A stretch of 64,000 nt of DNA from Anaerolineales bacterium (GCA_021463845.1 JAJTXV010000003.1:186001-250000); one strand, 5' to 3'. Positions 8,109 through 17,603 are shown, numbered from the stretch's first letter. Notes: generated by a model from the sequence alone, not told the origin. Translations and numbers: made by a program.

Positions 8109-8936
8109 TCAGGCGCGGCTGGCGCGCTCTGAGGCGACTGCGCTCTGGCTGGCGGCCTCGACGAGACCGGGCGCGAGGCGCCCGAGGTACCAGACCATGC
8201 GCGCCCGCGCCGGCGCCACGATGGTGGCGGCGTTCTTCTCCACGCCGCGCAAAGCTTCGGCGGCGAACTTGTCGGCGGGGTACGGCGGCCCGGCCAGTTT
8301 GGTGAGAAAACGGCGCACGTCCGGCGTCCAGGGCATACCTTTGATATCCGCCGGGGGCGGCGCGTCAAGCATGGGCGTCTCCACGGAGGCGGGGCACAGC
8401 ACGCTGACGCGCACTCCGTAGGCGGCAGCCTCGATGCGCAGACTGTGGCTCAGGCCGACGATGGCGTGCTTGGTCATGGAATACGGCGCCAGCAGCGGCG
8501 CCGGGCCGAGGCCGGCCAGCGAAGCAGTATTGACGATGTGCCCGGCACGCTGTTTGACCATCTGCGGGTAGGCGGCGGCGATACCGTTGAGCGTGCCGCG
8601 AATGTTGATATCAATGATGCGATCCCAGGCCTCAGCCGGGATCTCGTAGGCTTCACCTGCAATGCCAATGCCGGCATTGTTGAACAAGTAGTCAAGGCGG
8701 CCGTGCTGCTGGATGATGGCGTCCATGCATTTCTGGAAGGCCTTGGCATCGCGCACATCCAGTTTGACGGCGCTGGCCTGCGAGCCAATCTCTGAGGCGG
8801 CAGCCTGAGCAGCCGCGAGGTCTATATCTGCAATGGTGACCTGGCCGCCGCGCCCAGCGATCGCAATGGCTAGCGCCCGGCCAATACCGGAGCCTCCACC
8901 CGTGATCAATGTGGTTGTGTTCTCCCACTTTTTCAT
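8109..8936 (-). CDS. Short-chain dehydrogenase/reductase
   Basis: 275-residue NAD(P)-dependent SDR oxidoreductase. The cofactor motif TGGGSGIGRA lies at residues 12-21, LFNNAGIG near 90, and the catalytic Ser-Tyr-Lys set near NTASLAGLG...APYSMTKHA (YSMTK). The start at 8936 (MKKWENTT) is favoured over upstream in-frame codons because AGGAGGTG precedes it by 4 nt. The last 40 residues form an Arg/Ala-rich tail. The substrate cannot be inferred. It is a monocistronic unit divergent from the DEAD-box helicase. Confidence 0.87.
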   Translation of the reverse strand: MKKWENTTTLITGGGSGIGRALAIAIAGRGGQVTIADIDLAAAQAAASEIGSQASAVKLDVRDAKAFQKCMDAIIQQHGRLDYLFNNAGIGIAGEAYEIPAEAWDRIIDINIRGTLNGIAAAYPQMVKQRAGHIVNTASLAGLGPAPLLAPYSMTKHAIVGLSHSLRIEAAAYGVRVSVLCPASVETPMLDAPPPADIKGMPWTPDVRRFLTKLAGPPYPADKFAAEALRGVEKNAATIVAPARARMVWYLGRLAPGLVEAASQSAVASERASRA

Positions 8937-9036
8937 TGAGCACCTCCTAAAGTGAAGCCTCATTATTGCATAGAATGCAGCCTTGAACAGGTGCGAGCCA
9001 CTATAATCAAGCCACACTTTAAACAAGAAAGTATCC

Positions 9037-10512
9037 ATGGAAAATTCGACATCAACACCCAGCCTACCTGAAACTACTCTTAGCCAACTCAGCAGCCGCA
9101 TCCAGGACGCGGCGCAACGCGCTGGCTGGACGCAATTGACCCCCGTGCAAGCCAAAGCCATCCCATACATGGTCGAAGGCAAAGACCTGATGGTGCAAGC
9201 GCGCACCGGCAGCGGCAAGACCGGCTCATTCCTGTTGCCGATGCTGGAGCGGCTCGACGCCAGCCGCAATGAGCCGCAGGCGCTGATACTGGTGCCCACG
9301 CGAGAGCTGGCCAGCCAGGTGACCAAGGACGCCCAAGTGCTGTTCCCCGGCAGCGGGCTGGACGTGGTGCCGGTGTACGGCGGCGTGGGCTACGGCCCGC
9401 AACTGGAAGGATTCGAGCGCGGCGCGCAGGTGATCGTAGGCACGCCTGGCCGCGTGCTGGATCATTTGCTCAAGCGCAACCTCAACTTGAATTCACTGCG
9501 CATGCTGGTGCTCGATGAGGCTGACCGCATGCTTTCGATGGGCTTTTATCCCGACATGCTGGAGGTGCAACGCTACCTGCCCAAGCAGGGCGTGCAGGCC
9601 AGCATGTTCTCTGCCACCTTCCCGCAGACGGTACAGAGCCTGGCCCAGCGCTTTTTGGATGCGCCCGACTTTCTGAGCCTGAGCCGCGACCATGTGCACG
9701 TCACCAACGTGGAGCATGTGGTGATGACCGTGCCGCGCATGGACAAGGACCGCACGCTGGTGCGCCTGCTGGAGATCGAGAACCCGCACCAGGCGATCAT
9801 TTTCTGCAATACCAAGGTGCGGGTGAACTATGTCACCACGGTGCTGCAGCGCTTTGGCTTCAACGCGGCGGAACTGAGCTCGGAACTCTCGCAGGCGGCC
9901 CGTGAGAAGGTGCTCAGCCAGCTCAAGGATGGCTCGCTGAACTTTCTGGTGGCCACGGATGTGGCAGCGCGCGGCATCGACATCCCGGAGTTGGAACTGG
10001 TGATCCTATACGAGCCGCCTGAAGAGGCCGAGCTATACATCCACCGGGCCGGACGCACCGGCCGGGCCGGTGCGGGCGGCGTGGCGATCAGCCTGATCAT
10101 CACCGGCATCGAGGAACGCGAGCTCAAGAAGATCGCCGCGATCTACAAGATCGAATTCACCGAACGCCCTGCCCCCACCGAAGAGGACGTGGCCAGCATT
10201 GTCTCGCAGCGCCTGACGGCCCAGCTGGAAGCCGAATTGCGCGGGCGTGACAAGCTGCGCGTGGAGCGCAGCCAGCGCTTCCGCCAGCTGGCACGCCAAC
10301 TGGCCGAGACCGACGAGGGCCAGGCCCTGCTGGCGATGCTGCTGGACGACAGCTACCATGCCGCGGCGCACCCGCAGCAGGTGATATCGGCTTACAAGCC
10401 GCCGGCCAGTCCACAGCCGCCCCAGGGCGGGGGGCAAGGCGGCGGCCGCCGCGACGGTGGACGCGATGGCGGCCGCCGGGACGGCGGCCGGCGCCCCGGG
10501 CGCAGACGCTAG
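9037..10512 (+). CDS. DEAD-box ATP-dependent RNA helicase with RGG-like tail
   Basis: 491-residue DEAD-box RNA helicase. Visible motifs are Q-motif TPVQAKAIP, Walker A ARTGSGKT, PTRELA, TPGR, DEAD (VLDEADRML), SAT, DVAARGID and HRAGRTGRAG. Such proteins unwind short RNA duplexes in ribosome assembly, mRNA decay or cold adaptation. Residues 455-491 are Gly/Arg repeats (GGRRDGGRDGG) that usually bind RNA. A TATAAT box at 9002-9007 lies about 30 nt before the ATG, so this gene has a short leader. It ends at a strong bidirectional terminator. Confidence 0.92.
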   Translation: MENSTSTPSLPETTLSQLSSRIQDAAQRAGWTQLTPVQAKAIPYMVEGKDLMVQARTGSGKTGSFLLPMLERLDASRNEPQALILVPTRELASQVTKDAQVLFPGSGLDVVPVYGGVGYGPQLEGFERGAQVIVGTPGRVLDHLLKRNLNLNSLRMLVLDEADRMLSMGFYPDMLEVQRYLPKQGVQASMFSATFPQTVQSLAQRFLDAPDFLSLSRDHVHVTNVEHVVMTVPRMDKDRTLVRLLEIENPHQAIIFCNTKVRVNYVTTVLQRFGFNAAELSSELSQAAREKVLSQLKDGSLNFLVATDVAARGIDIPELELVILYEPPEEAELYIHRAGRTGRAGAGGVAISLIITGIEERELKKIAAIYKIEFTERPAPTEEDVASIVSQRLTAQLEAELRGRDKLRVERSQRFRQLARQLAETDEGQALLAMLLDDSYHAAAHPQQVISAYKPPASPQPPQGGGQGGGRRDGGRDGGRRDGGRRPGRRR

Positions 10513-10524
10513 AACAAAAAAAAA

Positions 10525-10553
10525 ACAGGCCCCTGCCGATGGCAGGGGCCTGT
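10525..10553. terminator. Bidirectional rho-independent terminator
   Basis: A perfect 13-bp stem (ACAGGCCCCTGCC with its complement, 10525-10537 and 10541-10553) with a GAT loop. An A-run lies on the left (10514-10525) and TTTT on the right, so it can stop both the helicase gene and the convergent gene at 10576. Confidence 0.92.
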
Positions 10554-10575
10554 TTTGAACCTCAGGCAGGCGCAG

Positions 10576-11295
10576 TTAGTTGTTTACGTTGACAAACAAA
10601 TCGAGCAGGTTGTTGAGCCAGTTGCCGTTGGACTGAGTGTTGGCGTTGGCGTTCACATTCACGTCAACATCCGGGTCGACATCGGCATCCACGTCAGCGG
10701 TCAGCAAAGTGCCATTGCCGTTGTTCAGGCTGATGGCAGAATTGCTATCCACATTGACACGGGGATCCAGGCTGGCATTGGTGTTGGAGTTGATGCACAG
10801 CAAGCCCAGGAAACAACGCTCGGTCTCGCCGGCATTCACATCGGCGTTCAGATTGATGCCACCGCTGTTGCTGGTATCGGCATCCACGTCAATGTTCAGA
10901 CCACCAGCGGTACCAGCGGACGAACCGCCAGTGTTGACGCTGGCATCCAGACACAGGAAGCCGAGCAGACAGCCGGAGTCACCCGAGCCGCTGCCATTGC
11001 CGCCGCCGTTGTTGCCTCCGTTGCCATTGCCGTTGCCGTCACCATTGCCATCCCCGTTGTCACCGCCACCATTACCGTTGCCGTTACCACCCGGCACAGA
11101 GATGTTCACATCCCCGCCGGTGTTGGCAGGCGGCTGTTGGGCGCGGTTCTCATTGAAGGCCTGGATGGCAGCCTCCAGCGGCGGCGAGCTAAAGCGAAGA
11201 CCGGCCGCTGCGGCGCCCCATACACACAGGGTTGCAGCAGCCAGTAAAGCGAGCACTGTAGCCAGCAGCCATTTACGACGATTTTGATTTTCCAT
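10576..11295 (-). CDS. Exported low-complexity Asn/Asp/Gly/Val-rich protein
   Basis: 239-residue protein that I do not recognise. An N-terminal hydrophobic segment (residues 8-30) acts as signal or anchor. A Gly/Asn/Asp-rich stretch (NGNGNGGGDNGDGNGDG) follows, then two similar modules starting with a cysteine pair: CLLGFLCLDASVNTG and CFLGLLCINSNTN. The C-terminal part alternates Asp/Asn with small hydrophobics (DVDADVDPDVDVNVNANAN), a pattern that suggests beta-strand stacking. The start at 11295 is fixed by AAGGAGGAAC upstream. Two copies of a near-palindromic motif lie 116 and 169 bp before it. A secreted surface or matrix protein is a reasonable guess. Alternating repeats can also mimic calcium-binding DxD patterns. 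Confidence 0.72.
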   Translation of the reverse strand: MENQNRRKWLLATVLALLAAATLCVWGAAAAGLRFSSPPLEAAIQAFNENRAQQPPANTGGDVNISVPGGNGNGNGGGDNGDGNGDGNGNGNGGNNGGGNGSGSGDSGCLLGFLCLDASVNTGGSSAGTAGGLNIDVDADTSNSGGINLNADVNAGETERCFLGLLCINSNTNASLDPRVNVDSNSAISLNNGNGTLLTADVDADVDPDVDVNVNANANTQSNGNWLNNLLDLFVNVNN

Positions 11296-11410
11296 TGCTA
11301 GTTCCTCCTTGTTGCATTGCAACTGCGCGCTGCTATTCTGACGAACGCAAGCCTGTCGGCGCGCGTTACAAATCGATGGATTAAGAGAATCGGGCGTGGC
11401 TTAAGACTCT

Positions 11411-11478
11411 TTGCACGCATGCAAGAAAAACTGATTCAAGCTATGAACAAATCACTGACTTATTTGCATGCGTGTAAG
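11411..11478. promoter_or_regulatory. Two copies of TTGCANNNRTGYAAG (candidate operator)
   Basis: Copies at 11411-11425 and 11464-11478 match TTGCANNNRTGYAAG and share the next four bases, GAAA. Their starts are 53 bp apart, close to five helical turns, so a protein could bind both on one DNA face. They lie upstream of the exported protein gene at 10576-11295. A third copy occurs at 39416-39430. Confidence 0.45.
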
Positions 11479-11496
11479 AAAATGCACAAAACAAAC

Positions 11497-11525
11497 AAAA
11501 ATGCGAGCCGGTGGCTCGCATTTTT
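11497..11525 (-). terminator. Terminator downstream of dnaK
   Basis: A stem of AAAAATGCGAGCC (11497-11509) with its complement (11513-11525) and a GGT loop. On the minus strand it is followed by T-rich sequence. It lies 20 bp after the dnaK stop. Confidence 0.88.
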
Positions 11526-11545
11526 GTTAGCGTGTTTTTTGTGAC

Positions 11546-13462
11546 TTACGCTTCGCGGAATTCGCCTTCCACGACGCCTTCGTCATTCGGATCGTGCCCG
11601 TTGGCGCCGCTGCCATTGTGCGCAGCTGCGCTGTGCGAGCCCGCGCCATTGGCGGCCTGATCCTGAGCATACAACTGCTGGCTGATGGCGTGGAACGCGT
11701 TCTGCAAGTCCTCGCTGAGCTGCTGGATGCGCTGACGGTCTTCGCCTTCAACTGCTTTGTGCAGCTCGGTTACCTTGGCTTCGATGCTGCTGCGCTCGGC
11801 AGCCGGCACCTTGTCACCAAGTTCCTTCAGGGTCTTCTCGGTCTGGTAGGCCAGACTGTCAGCGGCGTTGCGGGCCTCGACCAGCTCACGGCGCTGGCGA
11901 TCCTCGCTCTCGTGGGCCTTGGCCTGCTCAACCATGCGCTCCACTTCATTCTTGCTGAGGTTAGTGGAGGCGGTGACGATGATGCGCTGCTCCTTGCCGC
12001 TGGCCTTGTCCTTGGCGGTCACGCTGAGGATGCCGTTGGCGTCGATGTCAAAGGTGACCTCGACCTGGGGCATGCCGCGCGGGGCGACAGGGATGCCGTC
12101 AAGGCGGAAGTGGCCCAGGCTCATGTTGTCGGCGGCCTGGGTGCGCTCACCCTGCAGGATGTGGATGTCCACGGCGGTCTGGTTGTCCTCGGCCGTCGAG
12201 TACACCTCAGTCTTCTTGACCGGGATGGTGGTGTTGCGCTCGATCATCTTGGTCATCACGCCGCCCAGGGTTTCGACGCCCAGGGAGAGCGGGGTCACAT
12301 CGAGCAGCAACACATCCTTGACCTCGCCGCCCAGCACGCCAGCCTGAATGGCGGCACCCACCGCGACGACTTCGTCAGGATTGACGCCCTTGTGCGGCTC
12401 CTTGCCGCTAAGAGTGCGCACCAGCTCCTGCACCATCGGCATGCGGGTGGAGCCACCCACCAGCACAACCTCATCGATGGCGCTGGCTTGCAGACCGGCA
12501 TCCTTCATGGCGGCCTCAAAGGGGCCGCGCAGGCGGGCCAGCAGTTTCTCCGTCAGCTGCTCGAACTTGGCGCGGCTGAGCTTGTACTGCAAGTGTTTGG
12601 GGCCGGAAGCATCGGCCGTGACGTAGGGCAGATTGATGTCCGTCTCGGTCAGGGTGGAGAGCTCTATCTTGGCCTTCTCGGCGGCTTCACGCAAACGCTG
12701 AAGCGCCTGACGATCTGCACGCAGGTCAATGCCCTGCTCCTTCTTGTATTCGTCAGCCAGCCAGTTCACGATGGCCTCGTCCCAGTCATCACCACCCAAG
12801 TGGGTGTCACCGTTGGTGCTCTTGACCTCGATGACGCCGTCGCCCACTTCAAGCAGGCTGACGTCGAAGGTGCCGCCACCCAGGTCAAAAACCAGGATGG
12901 TCTCATTGGACTTCTTGTCGAGCCCGTAGGCCAGAGCGGCCGCGGTGGGCTCGTTGATGATTCGCAAGACATCCAGGCCGGCGATCTTGCCGGCGTCCTT
13001 GGTGGCCTGACGCTGGCTGTCGTTGAAGTAGGCCGGCACGGTGATGACCGCCTGGCTGACCTTCTCGCCCAGGTAGGCTTCGGCATCCGCCTTGAGCTTA
13101 CCCAGCACCATGGCTGAGATCTCCTGCGGGCTGTATTCCTTGCCAGTGGCGGGCAGCTTGATGCGGGCGTCGCCGCCGGCGCCTTCGATCACCTCGTACG
13201 GCACCATGCTGCGCTCGTCGGCCACGTCCGCAAAGCGGCGGCCGATGAAACGCTTAATCGAGGAGACGGTGTTCTCCGGGTTGATGACGGCCTGGCGCTT
13301 GGCGGTTTGGCCGACCAGGCGCTCGCCGTTCTTGCTGAAGGCGACAACCGACGGCAGCAGACGGCCGCCCTCGGCGGTCGAGATGACGACGGGCTCGCCG
13401 CCTTCGATAGTGGCGACCACGCTATTGGTGGTACCCAGGTCAATACCTATGATCTTGGACAT
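11546..13462 (-). CDS. dnaK: Chaperone protein DnaK (Hsp70)
   Basis: 638-residue Hsp70, the usual length. The nucleotide-binding domain shows [11 protein letters not shown] (residues 5-15), [12 protein letters not shown] and [12 protein letters not shown], plus VGGSTRMP. The substrate-binding domain contains [14 protein letters not shown]. The C-terminal tail is Ala/Gly/His/Asn-rich and ends GEFREA instead of the common EEV-type end. AGGAGTAAACA precedes the ATG. No grpE, dnaJ or hrcA lies next to it, and I see no CIRCE element (TTAGCACTC-N9-GAGTGCTAA) upstream, so heat-shock control may differ. Confidence 0.97.
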   Translation of the reverse strand: MSKIIGIDLGTTNSVVATIEGGEPVVISTAEGGRLLPSVVAFSKNGERLVGQTAKRQAVINPENTVSSIKRFIGRRFADVADERSMVPYEVIEGAGGDARIKLPATGKEYSPQEISAMVLGKLKADAEAYLGEKVSQAVITVPAYFNDSQRQATKDAGKIAGLDVLRIINEPTAAALAYGLDKKSNETILVFDLGGGTFDVSLLEVGDGVIEVKSTNGDTHLGGDDWDEAIVNWLADEYKKEQGIDLRADRQALQRLREAAEKAKIELSTLTETDINLPYVTADASGPKHLQYKLSRAKFEQLTEKLLARLRGPFEAAMKDAGLQASAIDEVVLVGGSTRMPMVQELVRTLSGKEPHKGVNPDEVVAVGAAIQAGVLGGEVKDVLLLDVTPLSLGVETLGGVMTKMIERNTTIPVKKTEVYSTAEDNQTAVDIHILQGERTQAADNMSLGHFRLDGIPVAPRGMPQVEVTFDIDANGILSVTAKDKASGKEQRIIVTASTNLSKNEVERMVEQAKAHESEDRQRRELVEARNAADSLAYQTEKTLKELGDKVPAAERSSIEAKVTELHKAVEGEDRQRIQQLSEDLQNAFHAISQQLYAQDQAANGAGSHSAAAHNGSGANGHDPNDEGVVEGEFREA

Positions 13463-13629
13463 TGTTTACTCCTATTGATAAGTTTTGTACGGTCTATTCA
13501 CGCACGTAGTAGAGGATAGTGCGGCAACGCAAGAGGGGCGTTAACGGGACATTGGATTCGTGTTAGCAAGCTAGCTGCCGGGCTGGTGTTAAAATGCGAG
13601 TATTCCTATTAATAGAGAAGACAGCCCAG

Positions 13630-14448
13630 ATGACTGAAACCACACAGGAACTGCGCGCCCGTATAGACGGCCTAATGCGCCAGTATTATGAGAACTACTA
13701 CCGCAAGGACCTGAGCCTGCGGGATTGGCGCGAGCGCATCGAGAGCCGCCTGAACGAAGAGCAAACCTTTGCCGAGCCCAACATCCGCAGGGTGGAAAAC
13801 TGGATGGGGATTGATTTTGCCGGACAGCGGGTGCTGATCGTAGGCGCGGGTACAGGCGCGGAAAGCGTGGTGCTGCACCAGCGCGGCGCGGAAGTGCACG
13901 GCATCGAGCCGTACAACAAGGCCATGGAGATCGTGTACTTGAAGGCTGACCAGCACAACATCCCCCGCGAGCGGTTTCAGCAGGCGGTGGCGGAAAAGAT
14001 CCCCCACCCCGATGAGAGTTTTGACTTTGTGTACTGCTATACCGTGCTAGAGCATGTGCAGGATGTGACCGCCAGCATTGATGAGATGCTGCGGGTGTGC
14101 AAGACCGGTGGTTTGGTTTACATCCAGACTCCTGAGTACCGCTTCCCGTACGAAGGGCACTACAAGATCAAGCGCGTACCGTTCAGCCCGCGTTGGCTGA
14201 CCGGGCTGCAACTTATGGTTTCCGGCCGCTCGACAGCTTTTCTACGAACGGTTAATTTCGTGACCGCTCCACAACTTAACCGCATCTTCCTTGACCGCAA
14301 TGTACTGACGATACGCACGGAACCGGACTGGTTACGCATATGGGAACCCGTTCGCAAGCAAAACCCGCTGCAGTATTGGTTCGCTAAGACATTTGGCTTC
14401 GGGAGGGAACAGTACATATTTCTTCGTAAGTTAGGGCCAGCTGGATGA
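13630..14448 (+). CDS. SAM-dependent methyltransferase (Methyltransf_11 type)
   Basis: 272-residue class I methyltransferase. The SAM-binding motif VLIVGAGTGAESV lies near residue 65 and the post-II motif FDFVYCYTVLEHV near 130. The start at 13630 (MTETTQELR) is preferred to an upstream in-frame ATG at 13594, because a TTAAAAT -10 box immediately precedes 13594 and would leave that codon at the transcript end. It heads an operon with a second methyltransferase and a glycosyltransferase, coupled by ATGA overlaps, which suggests modification of a glycan or glycolipid. Confidence 0.82.
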   Translation: MTETTQELRARIDGLMRQYYENYYRKDLSLRDWRERIESRLNEEQTFAEPNIRRVENWMGIDFAGQRVLIVGAGTGAESVVLHQRGAEVHGIEPYNKAMEIVYLKADQHNIPRERFQQAVAEKIPHPDESFDFVYCYTVLEHVQDVTASIDEMLRVCKTGGLVYIQTPEYRFPYEGHYKIKRVPFSPRWLTGLQLMVSGRSTAFLRTVNFVTAPQLNRIFLDRNVLTIRTEPDWLRIWEPVRKQNPLQYWFAKTFGFGREQYIFLRKLGPAG

Positions 14449-15179
14449 ACCACCCGAGAGGCTTGGCGCCACAAACTCCACAAGTGATCCCGCTGAATGA
14501 CGAGCTGTCCTACTCGCTGCGGCGCCAGCAGGTAGATGAGTTCTTGACGCGCCAGCTGGCCAGCCTGCCCGAGGGCAGCCGCCTGCTGGACCTCGGCGGC
14601 GTGAAGCAGGGCCAGCGCGGCCACGGCCAGCGTGTGAGCGAGCGGCTGCAGGTGACCGTGGCCAACATCGTGTCTGATAAGGGTCTGGATGTGAAGGCCG
14701 ACGCAGCCTGGCTGCCGCTGGCGGCTGACAGCTACCCAGCGGTACTGTGCTCAGAGGTTCTGGAGCATGTGAGCGACCCACGGCCGGTGCTGGCCGAGAT
14801 CTACCGGGTGCTGCAGCCCGGCGGCACGGTGCTGATCACGGTGCCGTTCATGTTCCGCCAGCATGCTGACCCGGCGGATTATGGGCGCTATACCGAATGG
14901 TTCTGGGCGGAGAACCTCGCCCTCGTGGGTTTTAGTGACTTCGATATTGAGAAGCAAGGCTTGTTTGGTAGCGTGCTGGCCGATATGCTGCGCCACTGGT
15001 GGCAGCAAGGCGTGATAGAAGGCCGCGGGCCGTTGCCACGCCTGCAGCGCAGGCTTCTGCCGCGGCTGATGGCCGCCACCCGCCGCCGCGCCTTGCGCTT
15101 TGACGCCAAGCACCATGCGCACCCTATATGGAGCAGCTACGCGGGCGGCTTCGGCATCCGCGCCCGCAAACCGGCATGA
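14445..15179 (+). CDS. SAM-dependent methyltransferase
   Basis: 244-residue class I methyltransferase. A shortened SAM motif (LLDLGGVKQGQRG) is followed by a conserved VLCSEVLEHVSDP and LQPGGTVLITVPF. This is the arrangement of methyltransferases found in polysaccharide clusters. It overlaps the previous gene by 4 nt and the next by 4 nt, so the three are translated as a unit. The C-terminal third is Arg-rich. Substrate unknown, probably a sugar or lipid-linked sugar. Confidence 0.83.
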   Translation: MNHPRGLAPQTPQVIPLNDELSYSLRRQQVDEFLTRQLASLPEGSRLLDLGGVKQGQRGHGQRVSERLQVTVANIVSDKGLDVKADAAWLPLAADSYPAVLCSEVLEHVSDPRPVLAEIYRVLQPGGTVLITVPFMFRQHADPADYGRYTEWFWAENLALVGFSDFDIEKQGLFGSVLADMLRHWWQQGVIEGRGPLPRLQRRLLPRLMAATRRRALRFDAKHHAHPIWSSYAGGFGIRARKPA

Positions 15180-16258
15180 AAGCGCGGATCGCCTATTTGT
15201 TACAGATGTTTGGCGTGGGGGGCATGCCAAAGTGGTTGTACCGCCTGGCCGGTGAGCTGGGCGATGAATTCGACTTTCACTTCATTGCCACCCATTCCGA
15301 TTATGTATTGCCGGAGTACAGCAAGGTGGCAACGGTGTCCGTACTGCCGTTCCGCAAGCTGCCGCTGGCCTGGTATCTGTTGCGCCAACGGATCGACCTG
15401 GCGCAGATCGCCAATCTGCGCCTGTACGCCGATGCGGCCCGTCTGGCGCGCGTGCCGAGCGTGATCGAGCGGGTGGACGGCCTGCGCGGCGGCGCGGCGC
15501 TGGGCAGCAAGGATGGCCTGGACGCGGTGGTGGCTTCGACGCGCGGCATGGCCAGCTATCTTGAGCGCATGCTGCCCGCAAGTAAGATCTACACGATCTA
15601 CAACGGGGTAGACCTGGCCGCTTTTGACGCCGCGCCAGCGGAACGCTTTGGTCTGGGGCCAGACAAGATCATCGTCGGGCGCACCTCGCGCCTGGGCGGC
15701 GGCAAGAATATTTCGCTGCTGATCGCTGCAGTGAAGCAGCTGCGCCAGCAAGCCAAGTATGCGCATGTACATCTAGTGGTGTGCGGCGGCGACACGACCC
15801 AGCCGGGCGCGGTGCCGATGCTGGCCCGGCTGCGTGCCGAAGCGGAGCCGCTGGGCGACGCGGTCATCTTTACAGGAGAAGTGGCTGACCCGATGCCGAT
15901 CACCAAGGGCTTTGACATCGCCACGTGTACATCGCTGCCCAATAACGAGGGCATCCCAAATTCGCTGATCGAGGCGATGGCGGCCGGCAAGCCGGTGGTC
16001 GCCAGCGCTGTCGACGATATCCCCGAACTGGTGCAGGACGGCGTGACCGGGCTGCTGTTCGAGAGCGGGAACGCTGAACAGCTGACCGCGGCGCTGGCCC
16101 GGCTGGTGGACGATGCGAGCCTGCGGGCACGCATGGGTGCGGCGGGTCGCGAACGCATCGAACAGGAATTTGACCTGAAACAACAAGCCGAACAATACCG
16201 TCAGCTGTACCGCCGTTTGCTGCAGGACAACGGGCGTCACTGGCTAAATCGCTTTTAG
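15176..16258 (+). CDS. Glycosyltransferase family 4 protein
   Basis: 360-residue GT-B glycosyltransferase. The start at 15176 (MKARIAYLLQMFGVGG) overlaps the preceding stop as ATGA. The N-terminal half begins with the GGM acceptor loop. The C-terminal half has GRTSRLGGGKN, the EX7E region (NNEGIPNSLIEAMAAGKPVVAS) and AVDDIPELV, as in the GT4 family. It probably adds a sugar from a nucleotide donor to a membrane-linked acceptor. Its stop overlaps the convergent gene at 16255 by 4 nt. Confidence 0.88.
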   Translation: MKARIAYLLQMFGVGGMPKWLYRLAGELGDEFDFHFIATHSDYVLPEYSKVATVSVLPFRKLPLAWYLLRQRIDLAQIANLRLYADAARLARVPSVIERVDGLRGGAALGSKDGLDAVVASTRGMASYLERMLPASKIYTIYNGVDLAAFDAAPAERFGLGPDKIIVGRTSRLGGGKNISLLIAAVKQLRQQAKYAHVHLVVCGGDTTQPGAVPMLARLRAEAEPLGDAVIFTGEVADPMPITKGFDIATCTSLPNNEGIPNSLIEAMAAGKPVVASAVDDIPELVQDGVTGLLFESGNAEQLTAALARLVDDASLRARMGAAGRERIEQEFDLKQQAEQYRQLYRRLLQDNGRHWLNRF

Positions 16259-17352
16259 TCCAAACTGGATACTACAGGCTTCAGTCCCAAGAATTCCCCA
16301 TAGCGTTTGATGCTGGACTTGAGCGCCTTGGCATCGGCCTTCGCGTCGCCACCGAAGGGCGACTGCAGGGTGATGTAGACTTCGTCCTTGCGCAGTTCGC
16401 GCTTCCACATGCCGGCGGTGCGGCCATTGATGGCATAGAAGTGCGGCAACATCAGCGCGCCGCCTGCCCAGAAATCTTTGTAAGAGGCCGGCTCCGTGTG
16501 GCTGCGGTCGGCAAAGCCGATGCCGTATTCGTCAAAGTTAGGCAGCAGCCAGGCGCCGCGGGCGCTTTTCGCCGGCGGGAGCGCCTCAGACCACCAGTAG
16601 GTCTTGCCATCCAGCTCTGCGCTGTGCAGCCCGGCGGCCCGGGCGCCGGCGCGGCAATCCGCCTGGGTCAGGCCAGACCACCAGGCGAAGTCCTGCGCGG
16701 TGGCCGGGCCGCGAGCGCCGAAGTAGCGGCGGGCCAGCTCGGCCAGGGCATCATTGCGGGCCGGCAGGCGGCCGCGGGCCGGGGCACGTTCGTCGAGCAG
16801 CGTGTAGGTGAACTGCTTGCCGCGGCGCGGGCCGCTGGTGAGCAGGCCTTCCAGCTCGGCGAACATGACGATGTACGCCAGTCGGATCGAAGCCGGCTGG
16901 CCGGAGCCAATGGGCACGCCGCCCGCTTCCAGGGCGGCGGCGAGCTCTTTGCGGATGAGCTGGCGGCCGCCTTCCAGGCTGCGTTGAAAGATCTTCATGG
17001 CCCGCTTTTGGGTAACGGTATCTACGCCGGTTTGCCGGTACATGTGGCCATTGATGGCATGCACGCGCGGCGCGCTGAGCATCAGCATCCAGCGCATATC
17101 CGCAGCGGCAACAAAGTGCCAGGTGGGGCGCAGGATGTGCGTGCGCAGAATGCGGCCATCAGCAAACCAGGCCTCGACAGCGCTTTCAGTCCAACCGGCA
17201 GGCAGGCGCACAGCCAAGCCCCACAGGCCGCCGTAAAAATCCTGTGATTGCACGGCGCCTTGGGCGACAACGACCTCCAGCGGTGTGCTGAGCGGGTTGC
17301 CCGCCAGATGCTGGTTGGCGAGACGGCGGCGAATGATCTCAGCAGTATTCAT
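16255..17352 (-). CDS. Winged-helix (HTH_42) protein, AlkZ/YcaQ-like
   Basis: 365-residue protein of the HTH_42 family, which includes the DNA glycosylases AlkZ and YcaQ that unhook interstrand cross-links. The early QSQDFYGGLWGLAVR segment matches the catalytic Q-x-Q region of that family in position. ILRTHILRPTWHFV, MKIFQRSLEGG and LLPNFDEYGIGFADR are typical later motifs. The start MNTAEIIRRRLANQ at 17352 is where homologues begin; a longer reading to 17427 is possible but lacks family similarity. Glycosylase activity is inferred. The family also contains proteins of unknown function. Confidence 0.78.
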   Translation of the reverse strand: MNTAEIIRRRLANQHLAGNPLSTPLEVVVAQGAVQSQDFYGGLWGLAVRLPAGWTESAVEAWFADGRILRTHILRPTWHFVAAADMRWMLMLSAPRVHAINGHMYRQTGVDTVTQKRAMKIFQRSLEGGRQLIRKELAAALEAGGVPIGSGQPASIRLAYIVMFAELEGLLTSGPRRGKQFTYTLLDERAPARGRLPARNDALAELARRYFGARGPATAQDFAWWSGLTQADCRAGARAAGLHSAELDGKTYWWSEALPPAKSARGAWLLPNFDEYGIGFADRSHTEPASYKDFWAGGALMLPHFYAINGRTAGMWKRELRKDEVYITLQSPFGGDAKADAKALKSSIKRYGEFLGLKPVVSSLD

Positions 17353-17515
17353 TTTGACGCGAAGAATTTCTGCAGACTCTTGGGAACCGGTCGGCAGGCG
17401 CAGTGCTTCTGATGCTGGCGGTGCCAATGAATGCGTTGTGCTTGAGTTGGCTTGGGCGGCATCTTATGCTTGAGATGCCAGACTTTGTTGGGCTTAGGGG
17501 TTGGCATTGCTAAGG

Positions 17516-17603
17516 CGGAGAGGGAGGGATTCGAACCCTCGGTGGCCCGAAGGACCACAACAGTTTTCGAGACTGCCCCATTCGTCCACTCTGGCACCTC
17601 TCC
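17516..17603 (-). tRNA. tRNA-Ser(CGA)
   Basis: 88-nt cloverleaf on the minus strand: acceptor GGAGAGG/CCTCTCC, anticodon loop CTCGAAA (anticodon CGA, reads UCG), a long variable arm closed by GTGGTCC...GGGCCAC-like pairing, and TTCGAATCC in the T arm. CCA is not encoded. No integrase or duplicated 3' end is seen nearby. Confidence 0.96.

Noticed and set aside
11594-13117. Plus-strand open frame of 507 codons
   Set aside because: It is the complement of dnaK and has no independent support.
13463-13629. CIRCE heat-shock operator before dnaK
   Set aside because: No TTAGCACTC-N9-GAGTGCTAA inverted repeat or close variant is present in the region.
17516-17603. tRNA-Ser as a phage or island attachment site
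   Set aside because: No integrase and no duplicated tRNA 3' end occur within the window; the flanking genes look like ordinary chromosome.
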